A stretch of DNA of 5,909 nucleotides from NCBI GenBank assembly GCA_005883235.1, contig VAYE01000230.1:1-5909 (forward strand), in the 5' to 3' direction. The notes beneath the pieces are model-generated. The model ran no database searches. It saw only the letters and a program-made list of their open reading frames with translations, and was not told the origin of the DNA. Below, one piece after another: positions 1 to 4,998 of the stretch (positions within the stretch are counted from its first letter, which is position 1; each line of letters opens with the position of its first letter). Source of the stretch: Actinomycetota bacterium (lineage in GTDB: Bacteria > Actinomycetota > Thermoleophilia > Gaiellales > Gaiellaceae). A program made the position numbers and the translations under genes.

Positions 1-117
1 CGACTTGACCTCCGTCCCGGACAGGACGAGGCCCGCCTCGTAGCGGTCGGTGAGGTGGTAGTCGTGCCGCGCGCGGCGGTTCTCCGCGACGAGCTTGATG
101 CCGGTCTCTCGCGCCAT
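1..117 (-). CDS. smpB: SsrA-binding protein SmpB, N-terminal part (runs off left edge)
   Basis: SmpB binds tmRNA (SsrA) and brings it to ribosomes stalled on broken mRNAs, starting trans-translation in the cytoplasm. Only the first 39 codons are present. They read [20 protein letters not shown] and continue with [14 protein letters not shown], which matches the strongly conserved start of SmpB: an (I)A-x-NR-x-A-x-HDY block followed by EAG-x-VL-x-GTEVKS, the first strands of its OB-like barrel. The ATG at 115-117 gives the usual family start. A GGA lies 3-5 nt upstream, so the ribosome binding site is weak. The upstream acetyltransferase gene ends 10 nt before this ATG, which suggests shared transcription and perhaps translational coupling. 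The rest of the protein lies outside the window. Confidence 0.95.
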   Translation of the reverse strand, partial: MARETGIKLVAENRRARHDYHLTDRYEAGLVLSGTEVKS

Positions 118-127
118 CGTTCCAACG

Positions 128-862
128 CTACTCGACTCTGTGCAGCATCCAGAGGTTGGGCTCGAAGTAGAGGCCGAGGTCGCGCTCGCGGTCGACGCTG
201 AGCGGTGCGAGCCCGTGGGGGAAGACGTACTCGCCGCTCTCCGGGAACGCCATCTCCGTCCACTCCTCCCACTCGACCACCGTGCCGCTGATCCGCATCG
301 ACTGCGGCTCGGGCTTGAGGATCTCGCCGCCGACACGCACGTGCGTCCGGATCCACGGGTCGAAGGGCAGCCCGTCTTCACGACTCCAGCGCGCGTAGCG
401 CTCGATCGGCGCGAGCGGATAGCGCTCCTTCCAGCTCGGCCGGAGCGGCGCGACGAGCTCGCCAAAGCCGTGCTCGCGGGCGATCGCGCCCATGCCCCCG
501 ATCATCGAGCGGCTGAGGCCGCCGCCCTGCACGGACGGGCGGATCTCGATCGCGAGCGCCGAGAGCGCCGTCACCTCGCCTCCGTCCCCTCGGAGCTGGA
601 AACCTTCGGCGATCACCCCGTCGATACCGGCCGGAAGACCCTCGGCGGTCCCGTCCCAGGCGAACGGGATCGTGTGCCCCTCGGCGAGGACGACCTCCTC
701 CTCGTCGTCGTAGAGCACGAACTGGAACTCTGGGAAGACCTCGTAGAGCCGGCTCCAGTAGCGGTTGAGGACGTCGCCGTGGGTGTTGTACGCGGGCCAG
801 ACGTTGAAGTCGGCCCGGTCGGCGAGCTCGGGTCGCTCGGCGTGCGTGAGGACGCGTGCCAT
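128..862 (-). CDS. GNAT-like N-acetyltransferase
   Basis: Predicted 244-residue cytoplasmic protein with a GNAT-type acetyl-CoA-binding core. Residues 98-110 form a strand ending in AIEIRPS. They are followed by [20 protein letters not shown] (112-131), which resembles GNAT motif A (a Q/R-x-x-G-x-G/A-like turn, then a helix). [19 protein letters not shown] (141-159) fits the later motif B region. The acceptor substrate cannot be read from the sequence. The C-terminal 70 residues are rich in Trp, Glu and Phe and may form a family-specific extension. The start is the ATG at 860-862. The frame stays open far upstream, but that part lies antisense-free inside the kelch gene in another frame and is low-complexity Arg/Ser/Pro, typical of a shadow. 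No strong Shine-Dalgarno is visible. The kelch gene ends 34 nt upstream and smpB starts 10 nt downstream, so the three genes probably share a transcript. Confidence 0.72.
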   Translation of the reverse strand: MARVLTHAERPELADRADFNVWPAYNTHGDVLNRYWSRLYEVFPEFQFVLYDDEEEVVLAEGHTIPFAWDGTAEGLPAGIDGVIAEGFQLRGDGGEVTALSALAIEIRPSVQGGGLSRSMIGGMGAIAREHGFGELVAPLRPSWKERYPLAPIERYARWSREDGLPFDPWIRTHVRVGGEILKPEPQSMRISGTVVEWEEWTEMAFPESGEYVFPHGLAPLSVDRERDLGLYFEPNLWMLHRVE

Positions 863-896
863 CCACTCGATCGTGTCATGCTCGCCGGGAAGGGAT

Positions 897-1940
897 CTAC
901 GGTCTGTAGGCCCATAGCTCGGGCCCGTGACCGTTCGAGGCCGAGCCGAGGAAGAGCGCTTCCGGCCCGGCGGCGACCGGGTTCTCGAGGTCGAGGGCGT
1001 GCTCCGGTGGCGGCACGCGTCCCCACCTGCGCGTCCCGGGGTCGAGCGCCGCGCCGGTGCCGCAGTACCAGCCGAGCACTGTTCCGACGACGGAGACGCT
1101 GGTCGGATAGCACTCGGCGGCTGTGAGCGGCAGCGAGGGGAGCTTCGTCCAGCGATTCTCGGCGGGGTCGTACAGCCCCGCGTCGAGGAGGTAGTCCCAC
1201 GCGACCGCTTTCCCACCGACGGCGGTGATCGTCGATGCCTGAGGTGAGAGCCGGAACGGTGCGAGCACCTGCCAGCGGTTCCGGTCGGGGAGGTAGGCGA
1301 CACCCCGCGCGTAGCGCGTCCGCGATCGGTTGCCGCCATCGAGGAGCGCCCCGTACGCGACCATGCGGCCCGCGACCCAGGCCGCGCTCGCCTGGTTCAG
1401 CGCGAACGGTGCGCGCGGGAGGCGACGCCACCGGTCGAGCCGCGGGTCGTAGGCCGCGCCGTCCCGCGCAGCGCGAAGACGGGATGCGTCGCCCCAGACG
1501 ACGAGCTCGGCTCCGGTCCAGACCCAGGCGGCCGGGATCCGGGCGCCGAGCGGCGCATGCGGCAGCCGCCGCCATCGGTGCGAGAGCGGGTCGTACGCGG
1601 CCCCGTCGGCGAAGGCGCGATGCCCCGCCCATCCTCCCCAGACGAGGAGCTCACGACCCGTCCAGACGCCCCCGGAGTCTGCACGGCCACGGAGAGGGGC
1701 AGGCGGGAGCGCCCGCCAGCGACGCAGGCCCACGTCGTAGGCGGCGCCGTCCGCCCGGAACGTGCCGTCCGGCTCGTAGCCACCCCACACGAGCAGCTCC
1801 TGCCCGGTCCAGACGCGGACGCTTCCGCTGCGCAGGAACGGTGGGTCGGCGAGCCTGGACCAGCCAGCGGAGGACGTGGCCGGTCCGGCAGCGCCGGCGA
1901 GTGTCAGGAGCGCCAGCGCAGCGAGGACGCGGGCGAACAT
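897..1940 (-). CDS. secreted kelch-like seven-bladed beta-propeller protein
   Basis: Predicted 347-residue exported protein. Residues 1-25 form a signal peptide: MFARV, a hydrophobic Ala/Leu core, then TSSA before G26 as a likely cleavage site. The mature part is built of seven kelch-like units. Each begins with an (R)W-x-x-LP turn: GWSRLA, RRWRALP, HRWRRLP, DRWRRLP, NRWQVLA, NRWTKLP and RRWGRVP. Three of them also carry a VWTG-x-EL(L/V)VWG strand pair and DGAAYD. Seven units suit one closed beta-propeller with no extra catalytic domain. Such propellers usually bind proteins or glycans, but the ligand here is unknown. The ATG at 1938-1940 gives the signal peptide its normal length. An AAGG lies almost against the start codon and a small hairpin lies just before it. 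The gene sits between the membrane-anchored protein gene (158 nt intergenic) and the acetyltransferase gene (34 nt). Confidence 0.83.
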   Translation of the reverse strand: MFARVLAALALLTLAGAAGPATSSAGWSRLADPPFLRSGSVRVWTGQELLVWGGYEPDGTFRADGAAYDVGLRRWRALPPAPLRGRADSGGVWTGRELLVWGGWAGHRAFADGAAYDPLSHRWRRLPHAPLGARIPAAWVWTGAELVVWGDASRLRAARDGAAYDPRLDRWRRLPRAPFALNQASAAWVAGRMVAYGALLDGGNRSRTRYARGVAYLPDRNRWQVLAPFRLSPQASTITAVGGKAVAWDYLLDAGLYDPAENRWTKLPSLPLTAAECYPTSVSVVGTVLGWYCGTGAALDPGTRRWGRVPPPEHALDLENPVAAGPEALFLGSASNGHGPELWAYRP

Positions 1941-2098
1941 GCCTTGTCTACGAGACAGTCGCCGCGCGGAGTCCGCTAGGAGGGATTGACGGAACGCTGA
2001 GGGCGCGTAACCATGCGGGTTCTCAGGCTACCGGCTGAGGCGGCTACCCAAATCCCGGCGGTCTTACCCAGCCCTGATCTGGTCTGGCTCGCTCTGAG
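1941..2098. other. intergenic leader upstream of the kelch gene
   Basis: This 158-nt gap between two minus-strand genes has no convincing promoter in either direction. Two small inverted repeats could fold in the kelch mRNA leader. One is nested, with arms GGGT/ACCC (2017-2020 and 2046-2049) around CTCAG/CTGAG (2022-2026 and 2035-2039). The other is a 5-bp TGTCT/AGACA hairpin with a 3-nt loop at 1945-1957, just before the kelch start. No known riboswitch consensus was recognised. Confidence 0.4.
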
Positions 2099-2734
2099 CT
2101 AGAGAGGGTGCCGGTAGACCTGTTCGCCCTGGGCGTTCTTCGCGACGAGGGTGCCGTTGGCGGAGCGGCCTGCGACAGGGAGGCTGAAGACGTTGCCGCT
2201 GACGTGGGCGGACGCAACGGCGTGGCCTTCGATCTGGAATTCGATGTCGGTAACGCCGTCGGAGGCGAAGCCATCCAGCCGGATCAGCCGGGCGCTTGTC
2301 GGGTCAAACGTTCCTCCGCGCTGTTGGTCGTTCGCGGCGTCGATGAGTGGAAGCGCGACGATCGGCAGAGAGGGAGAGGGGAACGTGCCTGGGCTCGGGC
2401 AATAGGTCACGCCGGGCACCGCTCCTGCGGCGCCGACCTTGCCGACCGAGAAGCAGTCGCCGGTTTGGCCTGCGAGCCGGAAGAACGCGCGTTGGCCTCG
2501 GATCGCGAGGAGGCGCAGGGTGTGGGCGGTCGGCATCTGTCCGAGACGTGACCTCCCGAGCGCCGACGGAGCGACCGGGCGCCCGCGGTTCGAGAATTCG
2601 CTGAGCCCGTTGGAGCTTTCGGACCGCTGCACGAGGAAGACCGCGAGGGCGACAGCGAGTGCGAGCCCGATCAGCGCGCAGGCGACGAGCCGCCCGCGAA
2701 GGAAGAGCCAGTGACTAGGTGATGAATCCGGCAT
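2099..2734 (-). CDS. membrane-anchored extracellular protein of unknown function
   Basis: Predicted 211-residue protein that I do not recognise as a named family. Residues 1-14 are short and include Arg. Residues 15-36 (RLVACALIGLALAVALAVFL and following) form one strong membrane segment, so it should be an N-terminally anchored protein with its main domain outside. The outer part has only two cysteines (C94 and C112), which could form a disulfide. Near the C-terminus, LIRLDGFASDGVTDIEF followed by VASAHVSGNVFSLPV resembles a beta-sandwich repeat style (x-GFA-x-DGV-x-x-I/V) that I associate with uncharacterised actinobacterial surface proteins; that link is from memory only. The ATG at 2732-2734 puts the membrane segment at the usual place. 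The frame is open 26 codons further upstream, but those residues are low-complexity Ser/Thr and overlap the preceding small gene. That gene overlaps this start by 20 nt, and no clear Shine-Dalgarno is visible, so translational coupling is possible. Confidence 0.66.
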   Translation of the reverse strand: MPDSSPSHWLFLRGRLVACALIGLALAVALAVFLVQRSESSNGLSEFSNRGRPVAPSALGRSRLGQMPTAHTLRLLAIRGQRAFFRLAGQTGDCFSVGKVGAAGAVPGVTYCPSPGTFPSPSLPIVALPLIDAANDQQRGGTFDPTSARLIRLDGFASDGVTDIEFQIEGHAVASAHVSGNVFSLPVAGRSANGTLVAKNAQGEQVYRHPL

Positions 2735-2927
2735 GGGAGTCGTAGAAGTAGATCGGGTCGGTCCCCTTGTAGAAGAGGTCCATACCTCGCAGGTAGCCGC
2801 CCATTGAGACATCGCTCGTGTGAACCCAGTAGGTGCCGGTGAGGTCTGCGAGCACGCCGCGGATGCGCGCGTTGTTCTCGAATCCGGCGAGACAGGAGCT
2901 TCGGCTCTCCCAGCGGTTGACGTACAT
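2715..2927 (-). CDS. small aromatic-rich protein, possibly the remnant of a longer gene
   Basis: A 70-residue ORF of unknown function starting at the ATG 2925-2927, with GGACGG a few bases upstream as a possible ribosome site. The product is rich in Tyr, Phe, Trp and Gly (for example TGTYWVHTSDVSMGGYLRGM and DPIYFYDSHAGF), has one Cys and has no membrane segment. Coding is supported by third-position GC of about 84% by hand count and by a normal residue mix, unlike the Arg/Pro/Ser strings of the shadow frames. The same coding style continues for 18 codons upstream of the ATG (SDGEACSGWNYWTG) to a TGA at 2982-2984, with no start codon in that stretch, so the real 5' end may be lost or frameshifted. 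A sigma70-like promoter lies just upstream. The 3' end overlaps the anchored-protein gene by 20 nt. It could be a genuine small gene or a pseudogene; I cannot decide from one sequence. Confidence 0.45.
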   Translation of the reverse strand: MYVNRWESRSSCLAGFENNARIRGVLADLTGTYWVHTSDVSMGGYLRGMDLFYKGTDPIYFYDSHAGFIT

Positions 2928-2991
2928 GCCCGTCCAGTAGTTCCAGCCGCTGCACGCCTCTCCGTCGGAGGACCAAGCGCTTCACGAGGGT

Positions 2992-3021
2992 ATTATCCGC
3001 CCGCCCCGACGTTGCTGTCAT
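2992..3021 (-). promoter_or_regulatory. sigma70-type promoter for the 2927/2734 gene pair
   Basis: On the minus strand the sequence reads ATGACA (3016-3021, 5 of 6 matches to TTGACA), an 18-nt spacer, then GATAAT (2992-2997, 5 of 6 matches to TATAAT). It stands out in GC-rich DNA. The expected transcription start is near 2985, about 58 nt before the ATG at 2927. A GTG lies exactly at 2985-2983, so a leaderless start is also possible. Confidence 0.6.
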
Positions 3022-3022
3022 C

Positions 3023-3049
3023 GTTCCGAACGGACATGTCCAAAAGGAC
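3023..3049. promoter_or_regulatory. cluster of overlapping palindromes, candidate operator
   Basis: Next to the -35 box (upstream side for the minus-strand promoter) lie GTTC-C-GAAC (3023-3031), the perfect 10-bp palindrome GGACATGTCC (3032-3041), and GTCC-AAAA-GGAC (3038-3049). A GGACA half-site therefore occurs three times: 3032-3036, inverted at 3037-3041, and 3046-3050. The placement at roughly -38 to -65 would suit an activator or a repressor. The binding protein is unknown. Confidence 0.35.
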
Positions 3050-3061
3050 AGAGGTGGCCGC

Positions 3062-3085
3062 GCGGAAGATGCGCGACTCTTCCGC
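3062..3085. repeat. perfect inverted repeat, 8-bp arms
   Basis: GCGGAAGA (3062-3069), an 8-nt loop TGCGCGAC, and TCTTCCGC (3078-3085) form a perfect hairpin. No T-tract follows on either strand, so a classical intrinsic terminator is unlikely. It may be a protein-binding site or an RNA stem upstream of the minus-strand promoter. Confidence 0.4.
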
Positions 3086-3210
3086 CACAAGGACGCACAG
3101 TGTAGCCCGAGGCGGTTGTTGGCCTTGACTACGACAGAGGGCGGGCCGATGCTCGCTCCCGCTCCCGCCTTATAGCGTAGGGAGGCGTGATCCTCGCCCG
3201 GCTCAGTCAG

Positions 3211-3226
3211 GCGCTCGCCCGAGCGC
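3211..3226. repeat. short GC hairpin
   Basis: GCGCTCG (3211-3217) and CGAGCGC (3220-3226) are perfect complements separated by CC, so about 6 bp would pair around a 4-nt loop. The 8-mer CTCGCCCG occurs at 3193-3200 and again at 3214-3221. There is no T-run, so the function is unknown; chance is possible in DNA this GC-rich. Confidence 0.3.
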
Positions 3227-3268
3227 GAGCCGTACTACTCGCCGCGTAGCCCCGCTATACCAGGCGTC

Positions 3269-3466
3269 GTGAAGGCGATGCTTCCGCGCGCCCTACCTGG
3301 CGGTTTGTTGGCGACTGCCATCTTTCTCGGCCTGACCGTCGCGATCGGTGACTTCTGGATCATCGGAACTGTCCTCTACGGCGTGGGGATGACCTGCTTT
3401 TCGCGCTCTGGCCGAGCTTCCGTCGTTCCGCCAATCGTTCGGCCAAACCCTCCTAGGGCAAGGTGA
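3269..3466 (+). CDS. small two-helix membrane protein, possibly frameshifted
   Basis: The only plausible plus-strand gene: 65 residues from a GTG at 3269-3271 (an ATG at 3278 is the alternative). Residues 11-40 are strongly hydrophobic (GGLLATAIFLGLTVAIGDFW, then IIGTVLYGVG) and could make one or two membrane helices. After residue 40 the style changes to Arg/Pro/Ser, and third-position GC falls from about 78% to about 56% by hand count. In the -1 frame the sequence continues as GDDLLFALWPSFRRSANRSA and stops at 3454-3456, which looks more protein-like. A GGGG run (3385-3388) sits exactly at the switch point. It converges on rnr and overlaps its 3' end. No family was recognised and no good ribosome site was seen, so it may be a remnant. 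Confidence 0.35.
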   Translation: MKAMLPRALPGGLLATAIFLGLTVAIGDFWIIGTVLYGVGMTCFSRSGRASVVPPIVRPNPPRAR

Positions 3467-4991
3467 GCGCGACCTTGCCCTCGCTCCTCCGGATCTCGTC
3501 CACGCGGACTTCGATCGGATCGCCCAGACGGTCGCCGGAGCCGATGACGCCGACGATCTCGCCCCCGTAGGAACTGTCCCAGCCGCGCTCGAAGAGCTCG
3601 GCCTCGAGGAGCCAGGCCAGGCAGAGCTCGTCCGCGAAGTACTCGACCTCCGCCGCCTCGCGCTCGCGGGCCGAGGTGTGCTCGGCGAGCTCGGCGAGGT
3701 CGTCCGGCGCCGGGTCGTCGGCCGCGCCGAGCTCGTGCAACAGCGCGCGGTGGACGACGAGATCCGGATAGCGGCGGATCGGCGACGTGAAGTGGCAGTA
3801 GGCCGGGCTCGCGAGGCCGGAGTGGCCGAGGTTTCGCGGGTCGTAGCGCGCCTGCTTGAGCGAGCGGAGCACGAGCGCCGGGAAGGCGTCCCTTCCCCGC
3901 CTCGACCGCGTGACGTAGTCGGTCACCGCCTCGCTCGCGGCTCCCGCCAGGCGGGCCGCCGCCGCAGGGGAGAGCGCCTCATCCTCCGGCACCGGCGGCG
4001 TCGGCACCTCCAGGTCGGCGAGGCGCGCGAAGAGAAGCGCGATCGCCTGCGGGTCCGGCCGTTCGTGGACGCGGAAGAGCGCCTCTCGGCGACGGCCCGC
4101 GAGCAGGCCCGCGACCGCCTCGTTCGCCAGGATCATCAGCTCCTCGACGAGCGCGTGCGCGCTCGGCTCCTCCTCGCGCCAGGCGCGCTCGACGCCGCCG
4201 CGGCCGTCGAAGGCGAAGGAGATCTCGCGGCTCTCGATCCGCAGGGCGCCGCGCGCGAAACGGCGGCGGCGGAGCTCGCGGGCGAGCTCGTCGGCGAGCT
4301 CGAGCGCCGCCGCGACCTCCGGCTCGGCGTCGCGCCGCTCCGCCTGGGCGTAGGTAAGCCGGGCGCGGCTTCGGATCGCCGACCGGTAGAAGAGCGGCTC
4401 CCGCGCGGGCGGAAGCTCGACGGTCACGCAGAGCCGGTCCTGGTGCGGTCGCAGGCTGCAGAGGTCGTCCGCGAGCTCGGGCGGGAGCATCGGCGCCACC
4501 CGCCCCGGCACGTAGACCGAGTTCGCCCGCTCGGCTGCTCCGAGGTCGAGCGGCGTCCCGGCCGGGACGAAGTGCGACACGTCCGCGATGTGCACCCACG
4601 CGCGGATCCCGTCCTCCTCGCGGCGCAGCGAGAGCGCATCGTCGAAGTCCTTCGCCGTCTCAGGGTCGATGGTGAACGAGAGCTCCTCGCGCAGGTCGAC
4701 GCGGCCCTCGAGGCTCGGCTCCGGCGGCTCGTACGGCTCGAAGGGGCCGCGCAGGCCGCGCTCCACGAGCAGCCCCTCGAGCGCCGCGTCGATCGACTTC
4801 GCGGGTCCGAGCACGCGCTCGACGCGCGCTCTCCCCCGGCCCGGCCGGACGACGACGAGGTCGCCCGCGTCGGCCTCGCCGAGTCCCTTCCGATCGAGGA
4901 CGAGCGGAACGCCAGGCGCGAAGAACGGTTCGCCGACGACGAGCTTGCCGCGTCGCGCGACCTCGACGACGACGAGCCCCGGGTCGGTCAG
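3453..4991 (-). CDS. rnr: ribonuclease R/II-family 3'-5' exoribonuclease
   Basis: A processive 3'-to-5' exoribonuclease that degrades structured RNA to nucleotides in the cytoplasm; RNase R also clears nonstop mRNA with tmRNA-SmpB. Residue numbers count from a proposed CTG start at 4989-4991, giving 512 residues. Residues 16-75 resemble the cold-shock-like lead-in. The RNB domain starts near 100 with TIDPETAKDFDDA, carrying the four metal-binding aspartates D109, D115, D117 and D118, then WVHIADVSHFV and ANSVYVPGRVAPMLPPELAD. The family signature YCHFTSPIRRYPDLVVHR is at 398-415. The long N-terminal extension of E. coli RNase R is absent, and the C-terminal S1 domain (from about 475) looks internally shortened. 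No ATG, GTG or TTG occurs in frame near the ftsX stop. The only ATG (5063) would overlap ftsX by 65 nt and give residues that are a shadow of FtsX. The CTG lies 7 nt after the ftsX stop. Family assignment is secure; the start is uncertain. Confidence 0.94.
   Translation of the reverse strand: MTDPGLVVVEVARRGKLVVGEPFFAPGVPLVLDRKGLGEADAGDLVVVRPGRGRARVERVLGPAKSIDAALEGLLVERGLRGPFEPYEPPEPSLEGRVDLREELSFTIDPETAKDFDDALSLRREEDGIRAWVHIADVSHFVPAGTPLDLGAAERANSVYVPGRVAPMLPPELADDLCSLRPHQDRLCVTVELPPAREPLFYRSAIRSRARLTYAQAERRDAEPEVAAALELADELARELRRRRFARGALRIESREISFAFDGRGGVERAWREEEPSAHALVEELMILANEAVAGLLAGRRREALFRVHERPDPQAIALLFARLADLEVPTPPVPEDEALSPAAAARLAGAASEAVTDYVTRSRRGRDAFPALVLRSLKQARYDPRNLGHSGLASPAYCHFTSPIRRYPDLVVHRALLHELGAADDPAPDDLAELAEHTSAREREAAEVEYFADELCLAWLLEAELFERGWDSSYGGEIVGVIGSGDRLGDPIEVRVDEIRRSEGKVALTLP
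3455..3481 (-). terminator. hairpin overlapping the rnr stop codon, likely terminator
   Basis: AGGGCAAGGT (3455-3464) and ACCTTGCCCT (3472-3481) are perfect 10-bp complements around a 7-nt loop, GAGCGCG. On the minus strand the stem covers the last rnr codons and its TAG, followed by GGAGGGTTTGG with only a three-T run. For a plus-strand gene ending at 3456 it would sit exactly at the end. The position between convergent genes supports a bidirectional terminator or an mRNA 3'-end stabiliser; the weak T-tract lowers certainty. Confidence 0.6.
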
Positions 4992-4998
4992 GGCCCGC

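Larger units (their letters stand above)
2928..3268. other. non-coding intergenic region with regulatory signals
   Basis: No convincing full gene is seen in this stretch. It contains the minus-strand promoter at 2992-3021, the palindrome cluster at 3023-3049, the inverted repeat at 3062-3085, and a 7-bp hairpin GCGCTCG-CC-CGAGCGC at 3211-3226. The 18 codons immediately upstream of the small ORF (2928-2981) look coding but have no start. The remaining 3086-3186 shows nothing I can name. Confidence 0.5.

Noticed and set aside
95..1126. Plus-strand open frame of 343 codons opposite the acetyltransferase gene
   Set aside because: Low-complexity composition with no recognisable domain; the minus strand carries clear GNAT and kelch features.
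863..1339. N-terminal extension of the acetyltransferase frame
   Set aside because: Overlaps the kelch gene in another frame and is Arg/Ser/Pro-rich; the GNAT-like sequence begins after the ATG at 862.
1986..2013. Plus-strand promoter starting with TTGACG
   Set aside because: The matching -10 position reads TAACCA, a poor match, and no plus-strand gene follows.
1235..2038. Plus-strand open frame of 267 codons opposite the kelch gene
   Set aside because: Arg/Pro/Ala-rich, no domain, fully antisense to the seven-repeat kelch frame.
1941..2098. Riboswitch in the kelch leader
   Set aside because: Two small stems are possible but no known aptamer core was recognised.
3023..3041. LexA/SOS box
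   Set aside because: The actinobacterial box is GAAC-N4-GTTC; here GTTC and GAAC are in the reverse arrangement around a single base.
2671..3090. Minus-strand 139-codon frame across the small ORF and promoter
   Set aside because: Residue mix is a typical shadow; the overlapping aromatic-rich frame has better third-position GC and composition.
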